Below, in pieces: positions 27,798 to 35,910 of a stretch of 64,000 bases of DNA. The stretch's first letter is position 1, and each line of letters opens with the position of its first letter. Location of the stretch: contig NZ_JANRMI010000004.1 of the NCBI RefSeq assembly GCF_029531655.1, positions 124,001 to 188,000 of the forward strand. Direction: 5' to 3'. Below the pieces are notes generated by a model. The model ran no database searches. It saw only the letters and a program-made list of their open reading frames with translations, and was not told the origin of the DNA. The position numbers and the translations under genes are program-made. The DNA is from Bdellovibrio svalbardensis. GTDB taxonomy: Bacteria > Bdellovibrionota > Bdellovibrionia > Bdellovibrionales > Bdellovibrionaceae.

Positions 27798-29015
27798 ATG
27801 CCGATTTTTGAGTATAAAGGTTTAACCCGAGACGGAAGAAACACCAAAGGCACCATCGACGCTGAAAATCAGCGCGCGGCCCGTGCCAAGCTCAAAAAAG
27901 ACAATATCTTTGTCGTCGATATCAAAGACAAAAAGAAACTGGATCCAAAAAAGAAGCAAGGCCCTCGCTCTACGAAAAAAGTTGGCGTTAAAGACCTGGC
28001 TTTGATGACTCGTCAGCTTGCCACATTGATTAAGGCCAATATCCCCTTGGTAGACGCCCTGCTGGCCGTTTCCGAACAGGTGGAAAACCCCACTTTGGCT
28101 GAAGCTGTTGCTGACTGTAAGAACATGGTCAACGAAGGTTCGCCTTTCTTTAAAGCCTTACAAAAGTATCCGAATATTTTCACCAACATCTATATCTCCA
28201 TGGTGGAAGCCGGTGAAATGTCAGGAAGCTTGGACACTCTTTTGTTGCGTCTTGCGGAATTCCTTGAAGCCCAGGCCGAACTTCGCGCTAAAGTTTCCAG
28301 CGCCATGACCTATCCTGTGATCATGTTGGTGGTGACCGGCGGTCTTCTCTCATTCTTATTCATTTTCTTGATTCCAAAGATGGTCACGGTCTTCGAATCA
28401 GCCCCTCAGCTGGTTTTACCTTGGTACACTGTGGGTTTGATCGCCATGAGTCAGTTCATGGTCAACTATTGGTATATCATTTTCGGCAGCCTCTTCTTGG
28501 CCATTGTGCTATTTAGAAACTGGAAGAGCACCCCTGCTGGAAAAGATCAATGGGATGCGATCTCATTAAGACTTCCTTTGATGGGACCGACTGTGCGCAT
28601 GGTCGCGGTGTCTCGCTTTACCAGAACTTTGGGAACTTTGCTCAGCGGGGGCGTTCCCATGCTTACCGCTTTGGATATCGTTCGAAACGTCGTCGACAAC
28701 CACGTTCTAGCAGTCGCCATCGACGAAGCCCGCAGCAATATCTCCGAAGGGGAAACAATCTCTGGACCTTTGAAAAAATCAGGCCAATTCCCACCGATCG
28801 TGATCCACATGGTCAACATCGGTGAAAAAACCGGCGACCTCGAAAACATGTTGATGCAAGTTTCCGACGCCTACGACTTCCAGGTAAAAAATAAACTCGA
28901 AGCCCTCACCAGCTTGATGGGACCCGTCGTCATCGTCATCATGGGCTTCGCCATCGCCGCCATCGTATTCGCGGTCATGATCCCAATGTTCGAAATGACC
29001 AACCTCGCCGGCTAA
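27798..29015 (+). CDS. gspF: Type II secretion inner-membrane platform protein GspF
   Basis: 405 aa, two homologous cytoplasmic T2SSF domains (about 65-165 and 268-370) and three membrane helices (near 168-190, 215-240, 377-399). MPIFEYKGLTRDGR at the start and ISMVEAGEMSGSLD / VHMVNIGEKTGDLE are diagnostic. It forms the platform that turns with GspE to lift pseudopilins. A terminator follows 25 nt after the stop, separating gspCDEF from gspG onward. Confidence 0.96.
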   Translation: MPIFEYKGLTRDGRNTKGTIDAENQRAARAKLKKDNIFVVDIKDKKKLDPKKKQGPRSTKKVGVKDLALMTRQLATLIKANIPLVDALLAVSEQVENPTLAEAVADCKNMVNEGSPFFKALQKYPNIFTNIYISMVEAGEMSGSLDTLLLRLAEFLEAQAELRAKVSSAMTYPVIMLVVTGGLLSFLFIFLIPKMVTVFESAPQLVLPWYTVGLIAMSQFMVNYWYIIFGSLFLAIVLFRNWKSTPAGKDQWDAISLRLPLMGPTVRMVAVSRFTRTLGTLLSGGVPMLTALDIVRNVVDNHVLAVAIDEARSNISEGETISGPLKKSGQFPPIVIHMVNIGEKTGDLENMLMQVSDAYDFQVKNKLEALTSLMGPVVIVIMGFAIAAIVFAVMIPMFEMTNLAG

Positions 29016-29040
29016 AAAAATTAAAAAAGGTTTTCTATTC

Positions 29041-29073
29041 CCCACAATTCCGACAAATTGTGGGTTTTCCTTT
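29041..29073 (+). terminator. Intrinsic terminator after gspF
   Basis: CCCACAATT / AATTGTGGG, 9-bp perfect stem with 6-nt loop, followed by TTTTCCTTTT. Confidence 0.8.
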
Positions 29074-29398
29074 TATGGATCTAACGTAAATTTTTTCTAA
29101 AACAACGCCGGCGCCGGTGTTGCATTGCTTCTTCCGTTGAAAAAACCACTTCAAAGACATCTCTTATCAGCCAATAAAAACTTAAACCAATACTTCAGCT
29201 CCAACAAAACCAACTCATTCAGAGGTCACTTGATTGAAGCTCAATCTGTCAATCAACTTAAAGTAACTTCCAAGATAATTCACTAAGTATCCATAACTAC
29301 TAATTTGAAGGCGCATCATTAAATTCGAATTACACAATTGTGAACATTCAAAGGGTCCTCAAAAAATTTTATCTCAATAAAAAACACCACCAACTCTA

Positions 29399-29508
29399 AT
29401 AACGCAGTAGCGACACCAAAAGTAAGTCCGTACCTTTTCTCAAAAACACACCATCAATCCACATAACGCAATAGCGACACCAAAAGTAAGGCCATACCTT
29501 TTCCCAAA
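29399..29508. repeat. Pair of 46-nt direct repeats, period 64
   Basis: Copies 29399-29444 and 29463-29508 share ATAACGC, TAGCGACACCAAAAGTAAG and TACCTTTTC with about five differences. On the minus strand each reads AAAAGGTA...CTTACTTTT, able to form a weak AAAAG/CTTTT stem, and shares AAAAGGTACGG with the 7268-7330 hairpin. Confidence 0.8.
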
Positions 29509-29521
29509 TCATCGAAGCCGA

Positions 29522-29669
29522 GATTTTGAAGTTTCACTTAGCCAGTGCCTGACCGAAGAGAGGCCTTCGCCGGCGCCGGATGCGCGAACCGGGCAAAGCC
29601 CGGCGGCGACGAGGCAGGATGCCGTGCCGAACGAAGCGTCAGGCACTGGCTAAGTGAAACTTCAAAATC
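29522..29669. repeat. 148-bp element with perfect 32-bp inverted repeats and structured core
   Basis: Arms 29522-29553 and 29638-29669 are exact reverse complements (starting GATTTTGAAGTTTCACTTAG). The 84-nt core is far richer in GC than the flanks and can itself form CGAAG/CTTCG, CCGGCGCCGG, CCGGGC-AAA-GCCCGG and GGCA-GGA-TGCC hairpins. No clear target duplication and no transposase. Could be a non-autonomous mobile palindrome or a multi-branched RNA. Confidence 0.85.
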
Positions 29670-29789
29670 CCTCGCACCAAGAATTATTATGTGACAAAGG
29701 TCCGGCAAGAACAAAGCCAACGATGCTAACCGACTTTACCTGACATAAGAGGAGTGCTATTCTCCAAGTCTGTTAACAAGGAGAATTTA

Positions 29790-30200
29790 ATGTCACCCAT
29801 CAGCAACCGAAAAGGTATGACCTTGATCGAGATCATGATCGTACTAGCAATCATCGGTGGTATCGCAGCCCTTTTGTTGCCTCGTCTTACAGGTCAACTT
29901 GATAAAGCGAAACAAAAAGAAGCCCGCATTCAAATGTCACAAATCGTGAATGCTCTTTCCATGTACTACACAGATTGCGGAAAAAATCCTGCAGCCCTTG
30001 AGAACCTTGTGACTCAAGATGCAAATTGCAGCAACTGGGGACCGGAAGCTTATTTGAAGAAATCACCAAAAGATCCTTGGGGTCATGACTTCGTTTATGA
30101 ACTCAACGGCAACGAGTACAACCTTAAATGCTTGGGTAAAGACGGCAAAGAAGGTGGCTCTGGTTACGATTCAGATATCACCCTAGAAGATATCCAGTAA
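29790..30200 (+). CDS. gspG: Type II secretion major pseudopilin GspG
   Basis: 136 aa from the ATG at 29790 with AAGGAG upstream; the frame reaches 12 codons earlier without support. Prepilin site RKG^MTLIEIM (Met instead of Phe at +1, Glu at +5), hydrophobic helix, and the C-terminal loop typical of GspG with SPKDPWGHDFVYE and the acidic calcium-loop region near GYDSDI. It forms the pseudopilus shaft. Confidence 0.95.
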   Translation: MSPISNRKGMTLIEIMIVLAIIGGIAALLLPRLTGQLDKAKQKEARIQMSQIVNALSMYYTDCGKNPAALENLVTQDANCSNWGPEAYLKKSPKDPWGHDFVYELNGNEYNLKCLGKDGKEGGSGYDSDITLEDIQ

Positions 30201-30203
30201 TAT

Positions 30204-30797
30204 ATGAATCGCAGGGGCTTCACCCTTATAGAAGTGATGATTGTTTTGGCTCTGGTCGGAGCCCTCATCGCTTATGGAGCCCCGCGAATGTTCAAGAAAC
30301 AGAACAATATCAAATCCGTCGCTCGCCATTTCTTGGTTCTGAGCCGCGAGATCCGCAACAAAGCCCGCCTTTCAAACTCCACTTATCGTTTGGTTATTCA
30401 GATGGAAACCAACGACGAAAAGTATTGGGTTGAGAAAGCCAATGGCCCTACTCCGATTGACATCGAAGCTGCTGAAAAAGAGCGCGAAGAAGGCAAAAAT
30501 GGCGACAAAAAAGAGGACGCTCCTCCGCCACTTTTCCAGATCGACAAGTCCCTATCAAAAAAGCCTCAATCCCTGCCAGACGGACTTCGCTTTGCACAGG
30601 TAGAAACTGTGAATACGAAATCACCTCTCAGCTCTGGAACCGCTTATATTCACTTCTTTCCTGAAGGATTCGTGGAGGCCGCGGCCATCCAGATCACTGA
30701 TGGAAATAAATTAACTTGGACTCTTGTTTTTAATCCTTTAACGGGTCAAGCTGATATCATAGAAAAAGCTCAGTCGTTAAAGGACATTCAACGGTGA
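30204..30797 (+). CDS. gspH: Type II secretion pseudopilin GspH
   Basis: 197 aa. RRG^FTLIEVMIVLALVGALI marks a pseudopilin. Position between gspG and gspI and the GspH-like body (KSVARHFLVLSREIRNKARLS) fit a minor pseudopilin. An inserted charged, Lys/Glu-rich segment (about 90-110) makes it longer than many homologues. Starts 3 nt after gspG; its TGA overlaps the gspI start. Confidence 0.85.
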   Translation: MNRRGFTLIEVMIVLALVGALIAYGAPRMFKKQNNIKSVARHFLVLSREIRNKARLSNSTYRLVIQMETNDEKYWVEKANGPTPIDIEAAEKEREEGKNGDKKEDAPPPLFQIDKSLSKKPQSLPDGLRFAQVETVNTKSPLSSGTAYIHFFPEGFVEAAAIQITDGNKLTWTLVFNPLTGQADIIEKAQSLKDIQR

Positions 30798-31312
30798 TTC
30801 GCTCACGCAAAGGTTTTACACTTATTGAGACCGTGATAGCCATGGTCATACTTTCCTCAGGAATTATTTTGCTTACAAGCTCCTGGGGTGGAAGCTTCAT
30901 GCGTGTGAAAAAGACCCAGCTATCCACTGAGGTCACGGCCCTGCTGGAAAGAAAAATGGCCGAAGTTGAAATGGAATACACGGGCAAGCCTTTGGACTCC
31001 ATTCCAGAAGAAAAAGAAGACGACTTCGGGTCGGACTACCCTCAATACTCCTGGAAAATGGAATCAAAAGAGTTCGAAGTCCCCGACATCTCTGCCACTC
31101 TTACCGCAACCGACAAGGGTAATGGCGTCGATGAATTGCAATTAACAATGATGAAAACTTTAACTCAGCATCTTTCAAAAACCATCAAAGAGGTTAAAGT
31201 TTCTATCATTTATAAAGGCGGCAAAAAGCCTTTGCAGTTTTCTGCCACTCAATATTTTGTCGACTACGACAAAGAAATCTCAATGCCTTCCGGCCCTGGC
31301 GCAGGAGGTTGA
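30794..31312 (+). CDS. gspI: Type II secretion minor pseudopilin GspI
   Basis: 172 aa. GTG start overlapping the gspH stop (GTGA). RKG^FTLIETVIAMVILSSGI, then TQLSTEVTALLERKMAEVEME, as in GspI proteins. In the T2SS, GspI nucleates the tip complex with J and K. Confidence 0.85.
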   Translation: MIRSRKGFTLIETVIAMVILSSGIILLTSSWGGSFMRVKKTQLSTEVTALLERKMAEVEMEYTGKPLDSIPEEKEDDFGSDYPQYSWKMESKEFEVPDISATLTATDKGNGVDELQLTMMKTLTQHLSKTIKEVKVSIIYKGGKKPLQFSATQYFVDYDKEISMPSGPGAGG

Positions 31313-31315
31313 TAG

Positions 31316-32206
31316 ATGAAACGACAAGGGAAGTTTTCACCCGGTTTTACTCTGATTGAGGTCATGATCACCATTACGATTCTGGGAACACTCACCGTTT
31401 TGGCAGCGCAAGCTATTCAACAGGCCATCAAAGCCAAAGGTAAACTTCAATCGCAGATCGACGATGTTTCCCGCATGCGTGATGCCGTTCGCCTGATGGA
31501 ACGGGATATTAACTTGGCCTATCATTACCGCGATATTGAGAAGGAAATGCAGGCCTTGGTTAAAAAACAAGCCAGCTCTTCCACCACCAATCCTCCACCT
31601 GGTGGAGTCGTTCCTCAAACTGATCCCTATGATCCAACGGGTGGAATTTCCGCCATCGGCCCCAATGGCGAACAGCGTGAGGTTCCTCGCGTGGACCCTG
31701 TCACCAATCTGGTTGGCACCAACGAAACTTTAAACTTCGTCACCATGAACAATGCGCGCACGGTGAAAAACACCAAGCAAGCGGACTTCGTTGAAGTGGG
31801 TTATGCGCTGAAAGAGTGTAAGAGCCTGCGCGAAGACCGCGGCAACTCCAAGTGCCTTTGGCGTCGAAGTACTCCTTATGTGGATCTCGATGTCACAAAA
31901 GGTGGCGACGAAGTTGTCCTGATGGAAAATGTCTCGGAGTTTAAGCTTCGCTATATCGGAAAAGGCAAACAGGACTGGGTGAATGATTGGCGCACCGACG
32001 CTCAAGGTGACGGAGCAACGAAGGGCAAATTCCCTCAAGCCGTTGAAATCTCAGTCACCGTGAACAAAAAAGAAGGAACAAAAAACAAAAAATACTCTAT
32101 GCAAGTGGTCGTTCCTATCCACTTCCCTAACAACCCTGAGGAGAACGCAAATGGTCAAGGCACTGGTCAAGGTATGCCGACTTCGTTTGGCCTCCCCACT
32201 AAATAA
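31316..32206 (+). CDS. gspJ: Type II secretion minor pseudopilin GspJ
   Basis: 296 aa. Prepilin site SPG^FTLIEVMITITIL with Pro at -2, an uncommon residue there. The MRDAVRLMERDINLAY segment and the long beta-rich body fit GspJ; a Pro/Gly/Thr-rich insert lies near 88-115. Starts 3 nt after gspI. The last 56 nt overlap gspK. Confidence 0.85.
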   Translation: MKRQGKFSPGFTLIEVMITITILGTLTVLAAQAIQQAIKAKGKLQSQIDDVSRMRDAVRLMERDINLAYHYRDIEKEMQALVKKQASSSTTNPPPGGVVPQTDPYDPTGGISAIGPNGEQREVPRVDPVTNLVGTNETLNFVTMNNARTVKNTKQADFVEVGYALKECKSLREDRGNSKCLWRRSTPYVDLDVTKGGDEVVLMENVSEFKLRYIGKGKQDWVNDWRTDAQGDGATKGKFPQAVEISVTVNKKEGTKNKKYSMQVVVPIHFPNNPEENANGQGTGQGMPTSFGLPTK

Positions 32207-33410
32207 GCCATTAAACAACAACCGCGGCATTGCCCTCATGGTGGCCATCGCCTGCGTGATGATGATCATGTATTTTGCGATGGAAGTTTCCTATGACGCC
32301 AACGTTGAATATCTTGTGAACTCTCAAGGTTTGAATCGAGTTAAAGCTTACTATGCAGCCAAGTCCGGTATGCAGCTCAGCCTTCTTAGAATTAAAATCT
32401 ACCAACAAGCACAGGATAAATTTGGAGCTCAATTGGGCGCCAACAATGCCATGCTCGATCAAATCTGGCAGTTTCCTTTTGCCTGGCCTTTACCAATTCC
32501 CGATGAGATGAGCGTGGTCGACAAAGACAGCTTCAAAAAACTCGTCAAAGATTCTTCGATGGATGCCAGCTATATTGTGACCATCGAAGATGAAGGCTCT
32601 AAAATCGACATCAACGATTTAAACTCCCCTTCAAAAACTTTGCAGGAAATCACAAAAACTCAGCTTTTGAATATTTTCGAACAAAAAAAGAAATCCGACG
32701 AAGAATTCGCCCGCAAGTATAGCAATGTCCGCTTCGAGGAGCTAATCAACACGATCGCCGACTGGGGCAGTTCAAAAAGCCAGTCTTTGAATGGTGGCGA
32801 CAAAAGATCGCGTTTTTCTGAATTAAATCAAGAATCGCAAAGCGACAGTTACCCGCCCAATCGTGCCTTCCGCAGTCTTGCTGAAATGCATATGGTTCCT
32901 GGAATGACCGATGAGTTTTATGATCTTCTGGCTTCCCGAGTGACCATTTATGGAATGAAGGGCATCAATCCCAATATTGCCAGCAAAGAAGTCTTAAAAT
33001 CTTTGGACCCAGGTATGACCGACGAAGCCGTCAGCGCGATCATCAAACGCCGCAACGATGCGAACGAAGGGGGACCTTTTAAAAATGCCGAGGACTTCTG
33101 GGCCTTCGTGCAACAGAAAGGTGTTCGCACCGAAGGAAAAACCGATCTGGTTCCTTTGATTTTTGAGTCGGTATTCAATTTTAAAATTCGCAGTACCGGA
33201 GAGTTCGCAGGAGCGACACGCGAAATCACTGCCATTGTCATGGACTTCAACAAGACAGCAGCTAAAATCAAAACTTATACTGACAAAGACAAAAAAGATG
33301 CCGGTGGCGCACCTCCCCCTGGATCTGGCGGCGGCACGGGCGCAAAATCAGGCACTAAAATTCCATTGGCAAAAGGACCTCCGCGCATCGTCTACTGGAA
33401 TGAACGCTAA
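32151..33410 (+). CDS. gspK: Type II secretion minor pseudopilin GspK
   Basis: 419 aa. The ATG at 32151, inside the end of gspJ, has a strong GAGGAG. NNRG^IALMVAIACVMMIM is the GspK-type signal without Glu+5, as expected since GspK caps the tip. The large domain carries AYYAAKSGMQLSL and the helix-hairpin-helix-like FRSLAEMHMVPGM. A Gly/Ala/Pro-rich stretch precedes the C-terminus. Overlap with gspJ implies coupled synthesis. Confidence 0.9.
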   Translation: MVKALVKVCRLRLASPLNKPLNNNRGIALMVAIACVMMIMYFAMEVSYDANVEYLVNSQGLNRVKAYYAAKSGMQLSLLRIKIYQQAQDKFGAQLGANNAMLDQIWQFPFAWPLPIPDEMSVVDKDSFKKLVKDSSMDASYIVTIEDEGSKIDINDLNSPSKTLQEITKTQLLNIFEQKKKSDEEFARKYSNVRFEELINTIADWGSSKSQSLNGGDKRSRFSELNQESQSDSYPPNRAFRSLAEMHMVPGMTDEFYDLLASRVTIYGMKGINPNIASKEVLKSLDPGMTDEAVSAIIKRRNDANEGGPFKNAEDFWAFVQQKGVRTEGKTDLVPLIFESVFNFKIRSTGEFAGATREITAIVMDFNKTAAKIKTYTDKDKKDAGGAPPPGSGGGTGAKSGTKIPLAKGPPRIVYWNER

Positions 33411-33461
33411 CAGCCAAAGGTCCAGTTGAAATTCACGTCTTCAAAGAATGACCTTTGGCTG
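33411..33461. repeat. 12-bp stem-loop between gspK and gspL
   Basis: CAGCCAAAGGTC (33411-33422) pairs with GACCTTTGGCTG (33450-33461), right after the gspK stop. It may end or stabilise the upstream mRNA; a promoter-like site follows directly. Confidence 0.6.
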
Positions 33462-33470
33462 CTTAAAGAA

Positions 33471-33500
33471 TTGTACATAAATCAAAAGACATCCTATACT
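33471..33500 (+). promoter_or_regulatory. Candidate sigma-70 promoter for gspLMN
   Basis: TTGTAC (33471-33476), 18-nt spacer, TATACT (33495-33500), 60 nt before the gspL start. One of the better promoter matches of the window; suggests gspLMN can be transcribed separately. Confidence 0.6.
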
Positions 33501-33560
33501 TAGACCATCATCGCGTTATGCTTCTTGTTCACGGAGGAACTGAAAGAATATGGTGAGATT

Positions 33561-35228
33561 ATGTCGAAGTCGCTAGGTATAGACATCGGTTCCAGCAGTA
33601 TCAAAGTTGTCGAAATGCAGTCGACGTCAAAAGGCTTTCAAGTAAGCCATTTCTTCGAGCACCCTCTCAGCAACAAATTAGGCAGCGATCAAGAGCTCGA
33701 GGTCATTGAGTATCTTCGCGACCTCACATCGAAGTATGACGACTCAACTCGTTTCATTGTTGGTCTTCGTCAAGATCGCGTTGCTATTCGCAATAAATTT
33801 TTTCCCTTCAATGATCGCATCAAAATCTTTAAGAGTTTGGCTTTCGAGCTGGAGGAAGATCTTCCGTTTTCTTCTGACAATGCCATCTTCGACGCAAAAA
33901 TTATTCGTACAGTCGGAGGCGGAGCAGAAGTTCTTGCCTGTGCTGCTCCGAAAACGCATGTGCAAGCCTGCATTCAGCGCGCTCAAGATTCAGGCTTTGA
34001 GCCCTTCTTAGTTTCTCTTGAAGGCACAGCTCTCGCGAATGTTTTTGAAAAGTGGAACGAAGCTCCCCCTGCACTTGTGGCTCCGGCTCCTGTTTTCGAA
34101 GACATGGAAAGACCCGTTCGCCATGTTCAACTTATTTTGAATATGGGCCACACGCGCACGATCGTGAGCGCCTTTGAAGGACACTCGTTGATCGGCGTTC
34201 GTTCGATTCTTTGGGGTGGAAAAAATATCGCGGAAGCAATCGCCAAGAAATACGAAATCCCTTATGTTGAGGCTCTTAAAGAGTTGCAGACCAAGGCCTT
34301 CATTCTTACGAATAAACAAGGTGCAACTTTTGACCAAGTGACTTTCTCTGAAACCATCGGAAAAAGTGTTCGTGAGCTTGCCCGCGATTTGCAACTTTCT
34401 ATTCTGGAGTTCAAAGGTGAATTCAATGTGCAAATCGACAGCATTGGTTTGACTGGCGGCACATCGCAAATTCAAAATCTGGGTCCCTTCTTGACTCAGA
34501 TTCTTGAAGCCCCGGTGAATCGCATTCCAACTTTGGATCAAATTCCGAATGTCATGTTCGAGCGCACTCAGCAAGTATCTGCCAAGGCCGGAGTTGCTTT
34601 GGGTCTTGCAATTGAAGGCTTTAAAAAGCCTCGCAATCCTCCGATGAACTTTATGCGTGGTGAATTCGCTCGCGAAAATCACCAAATGAAGATGTTCTGG
34701 GAAAAATGGGGTCACACATTCAAAGTCGCTACGGCCGCCCTGGTGGTTCTGTTTGTTTACGCTTCATTGCGTTCCGACTTTGCGTTGAGCCTGACTGAAA
34801 GAACTCAAGATGTTCTGAAAAGCCAAGCCAAGAGTGTTGCAAACCTTAAAGGTAAAAACGCTTCGGAAGCAGGAATCAAAAAATATATCCGCGAAAATAA
34901 AAAGCGTGCTTCGGACCTTAAGACTTTGGCCAGCGTTGCCAATATGAATTCAGCGATGGATGTTCTTAAGAAAGTCAGCGATGCCACTCCTCCAAAGGGG
35001 GCAGTGACACTTGATGTTCACAGTTTGAACGTTCAGGATTCTCGCGTGACGATGGAAGGCTATGTGAGCTCTCCGCAAGAAATGAGTCTTCTGCAGAAGT
35101 CTTTGACCAATATCACGACTGATGGACAAGTGAAGACCGAGAGAAGTTCTTTAGGGACTCTACCAGGCCGCACTTCTTTCTCTTTTAGCTTCAATGTTGA
35201 CCGTGGAATCCAAAAGGTGACTCGATGA
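33561..35228 (+). CDS. gspL: Type II secretion GspL-like protein with PilM-type actin fold
   Basis: 555 aa from the ATG at 33561 (GGTGAG upstream). The N-terminal part (SLGIDIGSSSIKVVEMQS, LNMGHTRTIVSAF, IGLTGGTSQIQNLG) is an actin-like fold closer to PilM than to typical GspL. One membrane helix near 383-402 and a PilN/GspL-like periplasmic part follow. The layout thus equals PilM joined to PilN, the general GspL architecture. It links GspE to the membrane and to GspM. Its stop overlaps gspM (ATGA). Confidence 0.88.
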   Translation: MSKSLGIDIGSSSIKVVEMQSTSKGFQVSHFFEHPLSNKLGSDQELEVIEYLRDLTSKYDDSTRFIVGLRQDRVAIRNKFFPFNDRIKIFKSLAFELEEDLPFSSDNAIFDAKIIRTVGGGAEVLACAAPKTHVQACIQRAQDSGFEPFLVSLEGTALANVFEKWNEAPPALVAPAPVFEDMERPVRHVQLILNMGHTRTIVSAFEGHSLIGVRSILWGGKNIAEAIAKKYEIPYVEALKELQTKAFILTNKQGATFDQVTFSETIGKSVRELARDLQLSILEFKGEFNVQIDSIGLTGGTSQIQNLGPFLTQILEAPVNRIPTLDQIPNVMFERTQQVSAKAGVALGLAIEGFKKPRNPPMNFMRGEFARENHQMKMFWEKWGHTFKVATAALVVLFVYASLRSDFALSLTERTQDVLKSQAKSVANLKGKNASEAGIKKYIRENKKRASDLKTLASVANMNSAMDVLKKVSDATPPKGAVTLDVHSLNVQDSRVTMEGYVSSPQEMSLLQKSLTNITTDGQVKTERSSLGTLPGRTSFSFSFNVDRGIQKVTR

Positions 35229-35908
35229 ATTTAGACGATCTTAAAGATAAATTTGCTACGGAAGGCCGCGCCACTTGGGAAAGAATCCAAGAAAGCGATG
35301 CCTACAATCAACTTCGCGATCGTTATGAAAACCTGTCCCCGTCCATGCAAAAGGTGACTTTGTTTGGCGGCATCGCTGCGGTTGCCTTGCTCATCCTTTC
35401 AGTTCCCTATGGACACCTCACCCAGAGTTCTGAGTCTGTTGGCGAATTCGAAGGCAAGCGCATGACCATTCGCGAACTTCTTAAAGTCAGCCGTGAATCT
35501 GCCGATGTTCCTAATATTCAACCGGCGCCATCGATCGACATGCTTCGTGCAAACATCGACAATCAAATTAAAATGGCGAATCTTTTGCCCGAACAAATTA
35601 AAGGCACCCAGGATTCCCAAAACAATTCACAGCTTATCCCTGCAAACCTGACTGAGGGCGCCTTGGACATCCGACTTGAGAAGTTGAACCTTCGCCAAGT
35701 GATGGACATGGGTTATAAGTTTCAAAGCATCAATCCCAGCGTTAAGATGAAAGACATGGTGATTACAGCCAACCGTGCTGACAACCGCTATTTCGACGTT
35801 GTCTATAAATTGGTAGCTCTTGCCGTCCCGTCAGCCCCAGAACCTACCTTGGAAGAACCTCCTTCTAAGCTCAAAGGCCGCTTTAAGAAACAAGGATCGG
35901 AAGAATAG
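35225..35908 (+). CDS. gspM: Type II secretion protein GspM-like
   Basis: 227 aa with one membrane helix (VTLFGGIAAVALLILSVPYG, about 46-65) preceded by ENLSPSMQK and followed by a periplasmic domain with LEKLNLRQVMDMGYKFQSI, the GspM/PilO-like ferredoxin-type fold. Placement between gspL and gspN and the 4-nt overlap support GspM. Sequence similarity in this family is low, so context carries much of the call. Confidence 0.8.
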   Translation: MNLDDLKDKFATEGRATWERIQESDAYNQLRDRYENLSPSMQKVTLFGGIAAVALLILSVPYGHLTQSSESVGEFEGKRMTIRELLKVSRESADVPNIQPAPSIDMLRANIDNQIKMANLLPEQIKGTQDSQNNSQLIPANLTEGALDIRLEKLNLRQVMDMGYKFQSINPSVKMKDMVITANRADNRYFDVVYKLVALAVPSAPEPTLEEPPSKLKGRFKKQGSEE

Positions 35909-35910
35909 TC

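Larger units (their letters stand above)
29074..29789. other. 0.72-kb non-coding gap splitting the gsp cluster
   Basis: No convincing coding frame. From left: a near-palindrome AACGCCGGCGCCGGTGTT (29103-29120), a hairpin TTGATTGA/TCAATCAA (29230-29256), an AT-rich stretch with C-rich CCACC runs, two 46-nt direct repeats (29399-29508), a 148-bp inverted-repeat element (29522-29669), and the gspG leader with AAGGAG. No sure promoter for gspG is seen, though one must exist if the gspF terminator works fully. Confidence 0.7.

Noticed and set aside
29522-29669. Insertion sequence
   Set aside because: Too short, with no transposase and no clear target duplication; kept only as an inverted-repeat element.
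29538-29720. 60-aa frame inside the 148-bp element
   Set aside because: Arises from GC-rich hairpin sequence; no start signal.
34008-34715. Frame of 235 aa opposite gspL
   Set aside because: Antisense to a well-supported gene, no start signal.
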